From the NCBI GenBank assembly GCA_023362775.1, contig JALMGJ010000004.1, positions 33,039,429 to 33,103,428 of the forward strand: a DNA stretch of 64,000 bases. The letters run 5' to 3'. This document shows positions 1 to 11,628 of this stretch, in pieces (position 1 is the stretch's first letter; each line of letters begins with the position of its first letter). The position numbers were made by a program, and so were the translations under genes. Under the pieces are notes generated by a model. The model had not been told where the DNA came from and did no database searches. It saw nothing but the letters and a program-made list of their open reading frames with translations. The stretch comes from Charina bottae (lineage: Eukaryota > Chordata > Lepidosauria > Squamata > Charinaidae).

Positions 1-94
1 GTGGCCATGCTGAAAGAGACAGATGTGCAAACCCATGTCTTCCACTATTAAAATATCATTTAACATTATGCTATGGCTAATGCTAGTCCTTAAT

Positions 95-565
95 GGTAGT
101 CCTTAACAACCACAATTGGGATTGGAATTTTGGTTGCTAAGCAAAGCTGTCATTAAACAAATCCGACCCGATTTTATGAACTTTTTTGTGGTGGCCGTTA
201 AGCAAATCACTGTGAGTGTTAAGCGAACCACATGGTCATTAAGTGAATCATTTTATTTATTTATTTATTTGTCACATTTATATCCCGCCCATCTCCCCCC
301 CAAGGAGGGACCCTGGGAATCATGCAGTTCCCCATTGATTTTGGTTGCCAGAAGCTGGCTAGGAAGGTAAAAAAATGGCAATCATGTGACCATGGGATGT
401 TGTGACAGTCCTAAATGCAAACTGGTTGTCAAGAACCCAAATTGGGATCACGTGACTATGGGGACGCTGCAATGGTCATAAGTGTGAGGACCAGTCATGT
501 CATTTTTAAGCACTGTCATAAGTCTGAAACATCACTAAACAAATCGTTGTTAAGCGAGGACTACC
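95..565. mobile_element. Non-autonomous DNA transposon remnant
   Basis: The ends form an imperfect terminal inverted repeat: GGTAGTCCTTAACAAC at 95-110 and, reversed at 546-565, GGTAGTCCTCGCTTAACAAC; the left end lacks four bases. The interior repeats short motifs of the type GTTAAGCGAATCAC and GGTCATAAGTGTGAGGAC, which I know as a common dispersed squamate repeat. There is no transposase frame, so it would have depended on an enzyme from elsewhere. A 65-bp L2 tail interrupts it at 252-316. The superfamily is not settled because I could not find a clear target duplication. The ORF across 116-370 has no recognisable domain. Confidence 0.55.
252..316 (-). mobile_element. Very short L2 LINE 3' tail, nested
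   Basis: Read on the minus strand this is the typical squamate L2 end, a CCC-rich hairpin followed by a (GGGCGGG)ATATAAAT-like stretch and an ATAA repeat. It interrupts the DNA transposon at 95-565. GAATCAT occurs on both sides (245-251 and 317-323) and is a candidate target-site duplication. Only about 65 bp was copied, an extreme 5' truncation. Confidence 0.55.
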
Positions 566-3500
566 TGTACAGACCAAGAGGATTATATAACCATTGCTCA
601 CTGTAGGCATATTTTTCCAGCAAATGCCTCTGTTATTAAGAAGTATAATTCCTATGTATAATAATTGCCATATCATCGTTTATGTGTCTGGACCCAGTAA
701 AACCATTTGTGTCTTGCAGTGAAATATGCAATTGATCCTCATCAATGAAATAAACAATGCCTTATAGAGAATGGGAAAGCCAGAAAGAATGGAAGCAAGA
801 AAAGCAGATGGAGCGTTGTAAAGAATTTGTTTTGTTCCTGTAAATAATGTTTAACAGAAAATCTTGGGCATTTTTACATACATCTCCATCATCTTTATTA
901 TATTTACCTAGAAATAATTTGTCTATATTGCCAAAGCATTTAGGTTCAGGCTTTCAGCCAAACATAAAGTAGATTTTCTAAATTCCCCAATGTATAGAAA
1001 AGGCCAAAGGGATTGCCTATTATGCAAAATACACAAGCACAAGCTACAGTGTATTTTCTTGTTGGTTTCTTTGTTTTCGACATTTTTTTCTGTCTCTCCT
1101 CAAGCAATACCTATTGTCAAAAGGTCTACCCTTTCCCCCCCAGTAATTCTAATGGGAACAGTCTAGATTTCTCCAAGGATGTACGAGAGAGAGAAGAGAA
1201 AGAGAAAATGCTTTCCTCCCTCCCATCTCTCTCCAACAGATGGGCAGAATTAAGGCTTCCATTACCCACCAGAAAGGCATCTGTGTCCTTCACAAGCAAC
1301 AATACCTGGTGTGCAACAGCCAGCCTGTTAAAAAAAAAGAAAAAGAAAAAACTTGTTTCAGGGATTCACTTTTGGGTTGAACTTTTCCCTATGATTATTG
1401 CAGTATTTGCTGGAGTAATATCCCTGATAAAGAGTGGAGCGAAGTGAGTCAAAGAAGTACCTTTAGCTGATTAATCGTGGAGGTCCAATTTGAATTTTTG
1501 ATGAGAATTGTCTTTCATCCAATTTGACTTCCAGTATGCTCCTTCTGAACTCTACTTTAAAGTAGACAATGTCTAAAAGCAATGTTGGATTGGAGCATGC
1601 TTATTTTCTGGAGTTCACTTGTGTTCCCCTTGCTGATGAAGTCCATATGTGCCTTGATGAAAGATCAGATAAGCAGTCTTAATGCAATCATGCATATGCT
1701 TTTATCAGCAACTTCTGTGCAGTATTTTATTCTTTATGATGCCTACACATTAGTAAAATATCACATTCAAAAAACTTGATACCACTACATGTATATTAAT
1801 ATCATTTGCTTTTTTCATTTTTCCTTCATTGTTTTATAAATGCACATGTTTAATAGTGTTATTGGATGGGAATGTCACAAAGGAATTGAGAGATGAGATA
1901 TGCTGCATGTTTAATGCTTGTACAAAATTCAGGAATACATGGGAAAAGGCCAAATTACAATTACAAAGTATAATTCCAAATTATACATTGAAAAGAAAAT
2001 TAGTTCACTTAGCATCCAGGAGAAATTTAAATTCAGATAATTTCATAACCATCCCAAAGATTATCATTGGGAATATAAATTGAATATATATTGAGAAACG
2101 TGGTTGAAAATTGAGGAGCCACAACTTATTTTAATAAGCCCAGTATTGTAACTCATCCTGGAGAAGGTCTGTGTAGTCACTAAGGGTTGACACTGACTTG
2201 GTGACACATAAACACTTAATTACTGTTAACAGCATATGGATTCATGCCCATCATATTTTGTTTACTAGATTGCCAACTTTGCTATTGAGGTTTATTTATG
2301 TATTTATGTATTTATTTATTTATAATTTGGTAGGCTGGGTTGCTGGTTGAAAGTTTGATGATTAATCATCTAACATTTCAAAACTTTTACCCAGATAAAT
2401 GCTTTTAAGCCATTGCGATCTTGTAAAACACCTCTGGAGCTCTCAGCCATTCTCTTTGACAGTGTGCAAGGTCCCATCAGCTCTGCAGCGGTGAGCAGAT
2501 TGATGAGGAAAGAGAGGAAAGTTCTTGTAAGTATCACTTCCTGGTGGGAAGAACAATCACCCATCACTCTCCATAACGTGGGGCAGACAGAGCTGGACAA
2601 ATGGTGATGGCGTTGGGTAAGTGTAGGGGAATGGTTTGGATTGTGGTTCTATCCATTTGTCAAGTTGCCCAGATAACAAGTTACAGGTAACCTGTCAGTC
2701 AAGCCATTGGTCAGTCAGACCAACGCAACTCTGGCTCCCAATTTCATCCTGCTTCATCCTGCATCACTCCTCAGCACCTCTGACTTGACAACCAGTTTAT
2801 TTTTGGTCACAAATGTGCAGAATGTATTGTGGCTGTGTCTGGCTGTGCCCTTAGGGAACATGCTGTAAAAAAAGAAGAAAAGAACAAGTTGTGGTAGGAT
2901 TCTCCTGAGGGAGAAAGTCTGTATTAGCCTGAAAAATAACTATTCTTCTTCAACCAGATAATTAAGCATTTTTCTTCTAGCTCTGTTCTAATTTTAGACT
3001 TAAATAATATTAACAACCAGTTGCTTTATCTCTGCCCCTTAGTCTTTTTTAGGATTTTATTTTAAGCACTGTATATTTCCAGCACTATGCTTCCTTTTGA
3101 CCCAAGCTTGAGTTCAGATTCCAAATTTATAATTCTGTATTTTTGTATATGTGCATGTATAAGTGTATGTTTGTGTACACAGTATTAGAGTTTTCTGTTT
3201 CATTTTGTAGCCATATCATGTTCAAATTTTTGCAGCCCAGAAATGGTAGCCCTATATAACCACACAGCACCCCCCTAACACACACAGAGGAAATGAGCAG
3301 GTGTATACTTCAAGCTGTCTCCACATATATATCATATGGAATTTCAGAAATTTCAAACTTAAAGAGGATTTAAACAACTGAACTTTTCTTAGGGCAGCAC
3401 AAGATTGTACAAACAACACTAGGAAATTGGCAGTGGCATCTGGAGAATTCTGAAAGTTAAAAAGGCCATGATAAAGCTGGAAAAACTATGAAGGAGATTC

Positions 3501-3957
3501 TAACTTCCCTAGTTTGCAGCTGGATTTCATTTTAAGCCAATGGTTCACAAAGTATGGGTCATGACTCAGGAGGGTTGCAAGACAATGGAGTGTGTTCCTC
3601 CTATCTGAGCAAGCTTACTTACAGTTTGATACAAAATAAACACAGTGGTTCCAAAGCCCGTATGAAGTGTGAATTTTCTTTTTTTTTCCTTTTTAATTTT
3701 ATTTGTAACTCACTGTGTTTGCTTTCAAGAAACGAGTAATCATAACCGAAGGGTATGAGAGTTCTACACAGAGCTCTAAATTGTTCTACAGAGGAAGCTG
3801 CAAGACTGGGGGAAGGATTTACAAGCATCAGACCAGAAAGGAAAGAAGCTTGACTGTGACTTTTCTCTTGGTGCAGCTGCACATGTAGAGAAAGCATGAA
3901 AAGCAGCTTATGATCATCCAGTGTTTTGAAAGCTGCAGCAGTTTAAGAGAAGTTGAT
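566..3957. other. No recognised gene; unique AT-rich sequence
   Basis: ORFs here (for example 1013-1447 and 1829-2083) show no domain, signal or family that I recognise and look like chance. There is a TTTATTTATG-type microsatellite at 2284-2323. An L1-like origin for 1500-2100 is conceivable from its base composition but is not supported by a motif. Confidence 0.4.
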
Positions 3958-4912
3958 TTAATGCAGTGCCAGGATATAGCATGGAGACAGCATTGTTGTG
4001 CTTGTTGATGACCTCTGGTGGAATTTATTTATTTATTTATTTGTTTAATTTATATGACTATATGGTAGTGGTGGTGCAATTGTCCTTGTTCTCCTTCACC
4101 CCTCAGTGGCCCATGATACTATTGATCATAATATGCTTCTGGATCAATTGTAGGGATTAGGAGTGGGAGGGACACTGTTAGGTGGTTCTCCTCCTTTCTC
4201 TGAAGCCAGTTCCAGGGCCCACACATCAGGGCCTCTGATGCGTGGAGTATTTCAGGACTCAATGCTCTTGTTCCTCATGTTTAACATCTTCATAGAGCTG
4301 CTATGCAAGGTGCATGAAGTTAGGTATCATCAATACTGTGATGATGCCTATTTGTATACCTCAACCTCAGGCCAACCAAGTGATGCTGTCGAGGTCTTGT
4401 CCCAGTGCCTGAAAGCCGTTGGGGTCTGGATGGGGAGGAATAGGCTCAAAACAAATTCACAAGAATCAAAGAGCAAATGGTAATCTATAAAGCCCTTCAT
4501 GGCATAAGGCCTGGCTATCTGAAGAACCACCTTTTTCCATTGTTTCCATCTATTAGTTAAGATCTGACAGAATGGATATGCTCCAGGTTCCACTTGTAAA
4601 TAGTGTCATCTGATAGGACCTAGGAGATATGCCTTCTGTGTCATGTGGTCTGCCCTCTGGAATAATATTTCTCAAGAGGTTTGATTTACCCAATCCCACC
4701 ATCATTTAAATGGACATTAAAAACGTTTTCCCTAGGTGCTAGGTTAGGGAAGTGTGTGCCACTGTGGGAATTTAAATATGCTTGGTATGTTACTCTCTGA
4801 GTTATTGCTTTCTTTTGTTTGTATTATTTTGGGTAGTTTTTATTTTGTACACCACTCAGAGTCACTATGAATTAAGCAGCTTACAAATGTTATAAATAAA
4901 TAAATAAAACAG
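3958..4912 (+). mobile_element. L2 LINE, decayed reverse transcriptase and 3' end
   Basis: Remains of an L2 non-LTR retrotransposon. The first part reads PGYSMETALLCLLMT, the RT segment that in intact L2 is GFRPGYGTETALVALVDDL-like. It is followed by a TTTA microsatellite at 4022-4044, then the stretch around 4165-4480, which includes YHQYCDDAYLY (the L2 YADD catalytic box, here CDD) and QCLKAVGVWMGRNRLKTN. The C-terminal part (KALHGIRPGYL-like, about 4490-4700) is frame-shifted. The copy ends in TGTACACCACTCAGAGTCACTATG and an ATAA tail at 4893-4907. Stops and frameshifts rule out function. The family assignment is firm; the 5' edge is approximate. Confidence 0.78.
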
Positions 4913-6105
4913 TAAAACACTTTTTTCTTTTTCCTAATTTTGGTGAATGAAAGTGGTTGCCTTCAAAATGAAACCCAGATTTCAGAAATTATACAAAGGT
5001 AAGCATTAAAAATACAGTTTAACCTTTTGTTGGGTTTCTTTTTGTTTCCCCCCCCAATGAATTGGTTCTATTTTATAAAGTTTTAGGATTGTATTGTTGC
5101 TTTATTTTATATATAGATTCAATTTAATCATTAAATTGAAATGGTATATTTGTTTCTTGCCCAATCCTAATCTAGATGAGATCATTAGTTTTATTCATTA
5201 AGTTAGGGTATTACACAGATTCATTTTATCATTTTAGGGGAGCATGGTATCACAAAATTTGAGAATTTCTACTATAACTAAAGCTGTAAATAAAGCCCAT
5301 TTTTGACATTTGTAAAAATGTCAAAAAAAACAAAAGTAAGGAATTCTAAGAAAATTTGAAAAATGCTATCAAAATTTCTCTGAATGATTTAGAGCACTGG
5401 TGCTTTGTTCATAAATCAAGTACTTCTTGATGGACTCCTGACATTACAAAAATATACCTGTATATCTCAAAAATAATGTATATACAGTATACATATATTT
5501 AAAATATACCCAGCCTGGTTTGTATACAGCTGTTTGTCTTTCCATAAAATAACATGAATTTCTGGCCTCAGGTGTGCTGTACTTTATTAGAAGGAAATTA
5601 AGTCCTCATCCTAGGCTTAATTGAACATACAGTAGAAGTATGTTCCCCTCCAATGGCTACCTCATGTATAAGGATGCCTTATTCATGTAATATGTTTATT
5701 TGGGGTAAAATAATATAATATATTTCGGGGTTTATTTGCAGTAAAATAATATAATGTATTTAAACAATAACTATTCCTGTATAATCAAAATGTGTTTGCA
5801 TATTAGTTACTTTTCTAAATTACTTACTGAAAACCATTAACAGAAAGCTCTTGAATTTTGCTCCTGAAACAGAATGATTAACCTGACAGAGGATAACTGT
5901 CCCTCAAGTAAATGCTATCATAGCTTAGGAGTTGTTGCTGGTGGTGGTAGTTGTTTCTCTTTGAAGATGGAATAAACTCCACTTCTCTTCCATGATCAGG
6001 GTTCAGTGTGCACAAATGGTGGCTTTCAAGGTGAAATTTATTAGCATTATTAGCGTTCTGTTATGTTCACTAAAGTTCTTCAAAACCAACATTTCCACTT
6101 CTTTG
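4913..6105. other. No recognised gene or element
   Basis: AT-rich sequence without a long frame or a repeat I can name. There are short palindromic TATA tracts near 5456-5510, for example GTATATACAGTATAC. Confidence 0.4.
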
Positions 6106-6109
6106 GGGT

Positions 6110-7660
6110 ACCGTCGAAAACCACATCCTGGACTTCCGGTGGGAACATGGTAAACTGAGCAGCTGTATCCACAGGCTCTGCGGGCAGAGCTGGCAATGAG
6201 CGCTATTTTGGGGGGCTTGACGGGCTTTTTCCTGGAGCCCAGAGCTTTTTCATGTGAAGAAAAGGCTCGGAATCACCCCATTTGTTTTTCTAAATGCCAT
6301 CCTGCAGCCAGAGAATCGCAGTGTTCTCGACGATCCGGTAAGAGACGATGGGAGGCGGGGATGCCATCATTTCCAAGCCACGTTTGTAGCCTTAAATGGA
6401 CAGTAGGTCAAGCCACCCATTTCTAAACCACCCAATTTATATATATATATTAAGCTTATGAGAGGCTTTCTACAGCAAGAAGAAGCAGAATCTCTTGATG
6501 CTTATCATTATTTCTGGATTAAACTCTTAAAAAATATATGTTTTGGCTTGTCTTCCCATTTAGAGTTTAAGGAGGACTGAGAATAAATGTTTGCCTTCCT
6601 GCTATTTTTTTTTCCTGCACTGAATTTGAAGGATTTAATATTCTCCTACACGTAAAATCTGCAGTTTAGAATCTCCAGTTTTCTGTTCAATTTCACTGGG
6701 ACTTGCTTTTTAATGTACATTCACCTGCCAATTTCACTCAGATCTTTTCTATTAACTCATTAACTCATATCAGTGCGAGTCAAGTATCTAGGGGGCGCCA
6801 TAATCTACTGCCTGGAAAATGGAGGTTTGCAAGGAGATTCTTTCAGAGTTCCGTTGTGAGCTTGTGCAGACCTGCAAACAGACCATCAAACAGATCTTGT
6901 CAGATTTGCCAAGCTATTTTGCAAGATATTCGGGACATTATGGAAAACATCTGCGTTAAAATGTGTCATCTGGCTGAGGACATTTTAGAAGAAGATGAAG
7001 ATTTTACCAGAGAAATTAATGTTTCTACTGAGGATTACCTGGTGGTGAAGTGGTTAAAGGGACAGCAAATTGCTAACAGAGTTGTTTTGCTGAAGGATTG
7101 TTATGGGAAAGCACAGGTCTTGTTCTGTGGGAGGTTTTTTGTTGAGAACTTTGAGTTTTTAAGGGGAGCAGTTGGGCTCTTTGATTTCTCTATGAAAAAT
7201 GCCCCATGCGTAACATGGAGTTATGTAAATGTTTTGGTTTATTTCGAAGTGGGGTAAAAATTTAAGAATGTTTAATTGGATTATTAATGATGTTTTTATG
7301 ATTTCAGGTTTTTTTAATGACTTGGATTAAGAGTTACTGTTTTTTTTAGGTTTGTTTGATTTTTAAGATTTATAAGGTAGTTATAAGGTATAATAATAAT
7401 CGTTTGGTTTTAGGTTTAATAAGGCTAAGATTGTTGTAGTATTATTAGTTATAAAAGTTGACAATGTATATGATTTTATAATCTGATTTTTATTATAGTG
7501 GACAGAAATATATTAAACTGTGTTAGGAAGGGAATTGTTAAATAAAGGTTGTTTTTTGGTGGAGGGAACTAGATTTAGAAATGCACATATTTTCTTTTTT
7601 TTATTAATATAAGGGGAAGGAGCAATTATATTTAATGATTTATATACGTGCTAATGTAAT
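6110..7660 (+). mobile_element. Possible decayed L1-like LINE
   Basis: The stretch from 6130 (GGACTTCCGGTGGGAACATGG) is GC-richer than its neighbours and resembles the start of squamate L1 5' regions. The 184-codon frame at 6703-7257 contains an acidic, coiled-coil-like part (residues about 75-110, DIRDIMENICVKMCHLAEDI), and 7258-7600 is the T-rich spacer-like sequence that follows. This is recognition by style, not by a diagnostic motif, so the call is tentative. No reverse transcriptase is present. Confidence 0.3.
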
Positions 7661-9495
7661 GATTTATAGAAATAATGTAATCTTGGTTTGATTTAGAAAA
7701 GGTTTCATTGACCAAACATTCCTGCCCATGGATACATGAATGGGGTCAAGGGTAGGGATCTGGAACTTATATAGGGCCTGGTGAAAAACTGAGGGTTAGG
7801 GCATAAGTTTTGGTAGCTTAAGGTAGACACACTGAGAAAGTGCAGAGGAAGGGGGTAAAATCCATTAGTCAGTTCAAAAGAGCATATGGCATGATAGAAC
7901 AACCCACCCCACCCCACCCCAAGATTTATTATATAAATGGCTATGCGGTACCCATGGGTGCAAGGGTACTCACCAAACTTCAAGCTGTTCCAGCCCCTTT
8001 ATTTTTTCTTTCTCAAAGACTTTAAGATTGCAACATCTTGCAAAATCCCAGTGATGTTGCATACAAACCTGTACAATCATCTGGATCACTCCTGAGTATG
8101 CTAAAATCTTACAAGATTAGGTTGTTGTCATGCAAAACCACATAAGATTTTGGAAGGAACACACATGTTGCTGGACAAAGTGTCTGGAAAATGGAAAAAG
8201 CTGTTTTCCTAAACTAGAATCCAATAATAGATTGTAAGGCACTGCTAAAGTCTTCTCCTTTTTTTCTGCTTAAAAAGTTATAAATGAAGTTAAATCATGT
8301 TAAGTACACACCTTACATAAAACTGCAGAGCTATCAGGGATGCAAAATCTGCAGCTCCTCAGATGTTCCTTAATTATAATTCCTTAAAGATCCTGACCAT
8401 TGACTATGCTAGCTCAGATTGTGGATAATTGCAATTGAGCAACATATGAAGAGCTACAAGTTCTGTATTCATGTTGTGGTCTTCTCATATTGCATCCACC
8501 CAAACTATAAATAGTTTTGTATAAATTTCAGAAAATACTTTAAATTATTTCAGTCATATAGCTTGCCTTCGTTTGCTAAACAGACATACCTGGGCAGAAA
8601 AGTCAGCCAAAACTGTCCACACAAATTGTTTAGATTCTAAGAAAATAATCAAAGCAGAATTCACACGCTGCAGCTATAGTCCTTTACTGTTCTTTAAGAA
8701 TCTATATTATTGGAACAAATTTGTCTTTAGGAGTCTTAGCCTTGTGTGTGATATTATATTCTTCAGTAATTAACTGAAACTCAGTTAATTAACTCAGCTC
8801 CTGTTCCTGTATTCTTCAGGCCACTAAAATCACTTAGGACAAACGTAGCTACCCTTGAACCACATTGCTATAACCATAAACAGGATAGTTAAAGTGTGGG
8901 GACTGTAGAAGAAAAAAAACTCATTAGTTCAGATGAACTGAATATGAAGATAAGTTCTTGTTGACCTAATTCCCTCATAGGCCTTTGCATCAGCTACAAA
9001 TATACAAAATACGATACCTTCCTCCCCATATTTACAGTACTAATCAGCCTGGAACAATAGCTACAATCAAACACACACTTTAGCAATTTTTCATTTTGCC
9101 ATAGAATCAAGAACATTCCACATACCAAACTATAATATACTAACTACTCCATATTTAACAAGGGTAATAAAATGTGGGTCTCAAACCTCAAAGATGGAAA
9201 GAAAGATGAGTCATCTCTGCCCTTCCCAATGCCTTTTTGGACAATTCAAACTCAAATGAAACATACTATTATGAGATTACCATCTAATCAGCTGCTTTTG
9301 ACCAGGTATTAAGAGAAATATTCTCATACACTGATAATTATAGGCCTGTGTGAGCCAGATAAGCTTTAATGAAATGCTTCACACCACGGAGGCAACACAA
9401 TCCTATTTAAGTTAGTACATGTCACTACATAGGCTTGGTAACAGTTCCACTAGTCATGCATGCACAGAGGTCAGTTCTGGCTATCAACATTGATT
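7661..9495. other. No recognised gene or element
   Basis: I see only chance ORFs (7705-7983 minus, 7840-8025 plus, 8573-8773 plus) and a short CCCCACCC run at 7905-7920. Nothing has family character. Confidence 0.4.
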
Positions 9496-9499
9496 GGAA

Positions 9500-9565
9500 G
9501 AGTCCTTTGCATGGGAGATGGGTGGGGAATAAATTGAAATAATAAATAAAAATAAATAAATAAAA
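9500..9565 (+). mobile_element. L2-like LINE 3' tail fragment
   Basis: GGGAGATGGGTGGGGAATAAATT followed by AATAAATAAAAATAAATAAATAAA matches the form of L2 3' ends seen elsewhere in the window (22.8, 45.8 and 58.4 kb). The conserved CCCAGAGTC hairpin arm is missing, so this is a truncated or decayed tail. Confidence 0.4.
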
Positions 9566-11143
9566 TTGGAAGTCAAATGAAGTAATATGCTTGAAGCTAT
9601 GAGAAGCAAAATAGTGTGGTTCATTCTCTTCACTTTTTTGAAGCAGGGATGACATGTGGCTTTGTGAAGCAGCTTCAGAGGGATGCTTCATGTAAGCCTT
9701 CATCAAAGCAAAATACCCCTTTGAAACTTTGCACAACCTTAGTGAAGTATACTCATATTTATCTTAAATTCAAGAAATAAAGATCTGGGATTTTATGGGC
9801 TTGACCAATGTACAAACTTATAACAGTATGTAAATTCACTGATTCAACCCACTGGATGCCTTTTCAAAAAAAAAAATTACATGTTTTCACCACAGGTAAT
9901 ATCTTGGATATTTCTCTGGGTTTTGAAGTGTATTAGCATATCTGAATTCCAAGATCCAAACACTGATTGACTGATACTGTCATGTGTGTTATCAAGAAAC
10001 TGTAAGAAATGAGATATGGCACTTTAATTTGCCACAAGTCAGGACAAGACAAAATGAATCAAAGAAATGTCTAAAAGTACTGAAAAAGCTTGCTAATATT
10101 TTCAGAAAATATTATTATTCATGATCTGGGGAAAAAAAATATAAAGCCTATTCCATTCATTTCTGTAACTCACTGATGATTTAGACTAACTCTATCTGAT
10201 AATCTTACACTTCACAGTACAGGACTAATCATCCAGCTCTTGTTTTAATGAAGAGTACAAGAGAGGTGTGGAACTAATCAAGCAGAAATTCCATGTTGTC
10301 TGCCTAGTCCTGTAAAACCATCATTTTCATAATGAAACCATCTTATCACAATGCCAGACAAGGTTAAAGAAAGGAGCTTCTGAGATACCATATTATTAGC
10401 ATTTGGTTTTGGCATGATGTCTTCACCATCAAATAATTAGTACAAAATCTTTAGAATGAAGACTAATAAATACAAATGAATCTAACACTCACATAGCTCA
10501 GGTTCAGCCAGCAATGAGCATCAGATTTGTTAAATCCTTCAATGATTTTATTTTGGAAAGTTTCAGTGATACTTCAAGGTGAAGTAGGATTCTTTCTGAA
10601 GCAAGCAAATATTTTTACATGTAACAAATTAAATGTTCACATTTTCCAAATCTTTCCAAACATTTTTGCACTTCACCTTGCTCACAAATACTCTGAGTGT
10701 CTGTCCACCTGTCACGACCATGAGGTAGGCCAGTCAGGGAGCAGACAATGCAAAGACAAATAGAACTCTATTTTATTATATAATGGAAGAATATGGTCTA
10801 ATAATAAAATCTTGAAAATCTGTCAGAGTTTCCCTCTGACCCCTCTAATACCAAACAGTATCAAGGCAAGGTTGTCTTGAGTTTCTTTCTCTTCCTTCCA
10901 AGGGCTAAGTTGACATTTACTTAACAGTTCTTGCATTCCTTTTTCAAGGCTACTGTATCTCTGTACTCTTTGATACCACCCTCTTTGTACTTTCTCTTTT
11001 CATGCCCTGGTAGGGAGAGAGAAGAGAGGGAGAAAGGGGTTAACTTACAAGATCTACTTTCTAGCCTAATCTGTCCTTTTAGAATTTAGTTGTATGTTAT
11101 TTGCTATATGTATAATTTTGTAGTTGTTTGCTTCATGACAATG
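9566..11143. other. No recognised gene or element
   Basis: Mixed unique sequence. 10690-11140 is somewhat pyrimidine-rich but shows no terminal repeats or coding frame that I can assign. Confidence 0.35.
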
Positions 11144-11212
11144 AGAGTTGCATATGGTTGTTGTGGGTTTTCCAGGCTGTGTGGCCGTGTTCTGGCAGTT
11201 TTGGTTCGTAAT

Positions 11213-11244
11213 GTTTTGCCAGTAACTGTGGCTGGCATCTTCAG
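11213..11244 (-). ncRNA. Hammerhead ribozyme motif, core mutated (PLE A, left arm)
   Basis: On the minus strand: CTGAAGA, stem II GCCAG/CTGGC, then AAAAC where the core needs GAAAC. The G-to-A change in the conserved GAAA should abolish cleavage. Hammerhead motifs in PLE terminal repeats are an established feature of this class. Confidence 0.7.
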
Positions 11245-11315
11245 AGGACAGGATCACAGCTAGAAGATTCTCTCTGTGCCCAAGAGAGAGAATCTTCTAG
11301 CTGTGCTCCTGTCCT

Positions 11316-11350
11316 CTGAAGATGCCATCCACAGCTACTGGTGAAACGTT
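11316..11350 (+). ncRNA. Hammerhead ribozyme motif (PLE A, right arm)
   Basis: CTGAAGA at 11316-11322, a weak stem II (GCCA/TGGT, four pairs including one G-U), GAAAC at 11342-11346, then GTTACG. The core is intact but stem II is shorter than in the copy at 34069. Confidence 0.7.
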
Positions 11351-11440
11351 ACGAACCAAAACTGCCAGAACACGGCCACACAGCCCGGAAAACCCACAAC
11401 AACCATCGGATTACGGCCGTGAAAGCCTTCGACTATACAT

Positions 11441-11602
11441 GTCTATGAAGGTTCTCAGTCATCCAGGTGGAATTGTCTGTAGCTTGAATCATGTCAACTG
11501 GATTTCTATTTTCTCAGTGGAAACGTTTCGCTCCTTATCCAAGGAGCTTCTTCAGTCTGAAGAAGCTCCTTGGATAAGGAGCTTGGATAAGGAGCGAAAC
11601 GT
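11441..11602. mobile_element. Penelope-like element family B, nested inside family A
   Basis: The left arm runs antisense from the family B terminus (GTCTATGAAGGTTCTCAGTC at 11441) through a hammerhead core, and meets a short sense arm that stops at GAAACGT. The target duplication TTCGACTATACAT is exact (11428-11440 and 11603-11615) and lies in family A sequence, so B is younger than A. There is no protein frame. The right end falls at the hammerhead cleavage region. Confidence 0.87.
11521..11555 (-). ncRNA. Hammerhead ribozyme motif (PLE B, antisense arm)
   Basis: Read on the minus strand: CTGAAGA, a seven-pair stem II GCTCCTT/AAGGAGC closed by GGAT, then GAAACGTTT. The core and stem are perfect. 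AAACGTTT is self-complementary, which suits the dimeric stem III proposed for PLE hammerheads. Confidence 0.82.
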
Positions 11603-11605
11603 TTC
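11557..11605 (+). ncRNA. Hammerhead ribozyme motif with duplicated stem II (PLE B)
   Basis: CTGAAGA at 11557-11563 and GAAAC at 11596-11600 are intact, but TTGGATAAGGAGC is tandemly repeated between them, giving one 5' strand (GCTCCTT) two possible 3' partners. The fold either keeps the near partner and loses core spacing, or loops out 13 bases. Confidence 0.7.
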
Positions 11606-11628
11606 GACTATACATAGAGTTGTATATG

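Larger units (their letters stand above)
11157..11615. mobile_element. Penelope-like element family A, inverted-arm copy
   Basis: Two arms in inverted orientation (about 11157-11275 and 11285-11397) carry the PLE terminal motif: hammerhead core, then ACGAACCAAAACTGCCAGAA, then ACGGCCACACAGCC. The right arm continues into the family A terminus with CGGCCGTGAAAGCCTTCGAC (11413-11432). A centre hairpin (TAGAAGATTCTCTCT and its complement) links the arms. The flanks AGAGTTGCATATG (11144-11156) and AGAGTTGTATATG (11616-11628) match at 12 of 13 and form the target duplication. No ORF remains. A family B copy (11441-11602) is inserted near its right end. Confidence 0.85.

Noticed and set aside
1013..1447. 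144-codon ORF as a small gene
   Set aside because: It contains lysine and serine low-complexity runs from A- and T-rich DNA and no family character.
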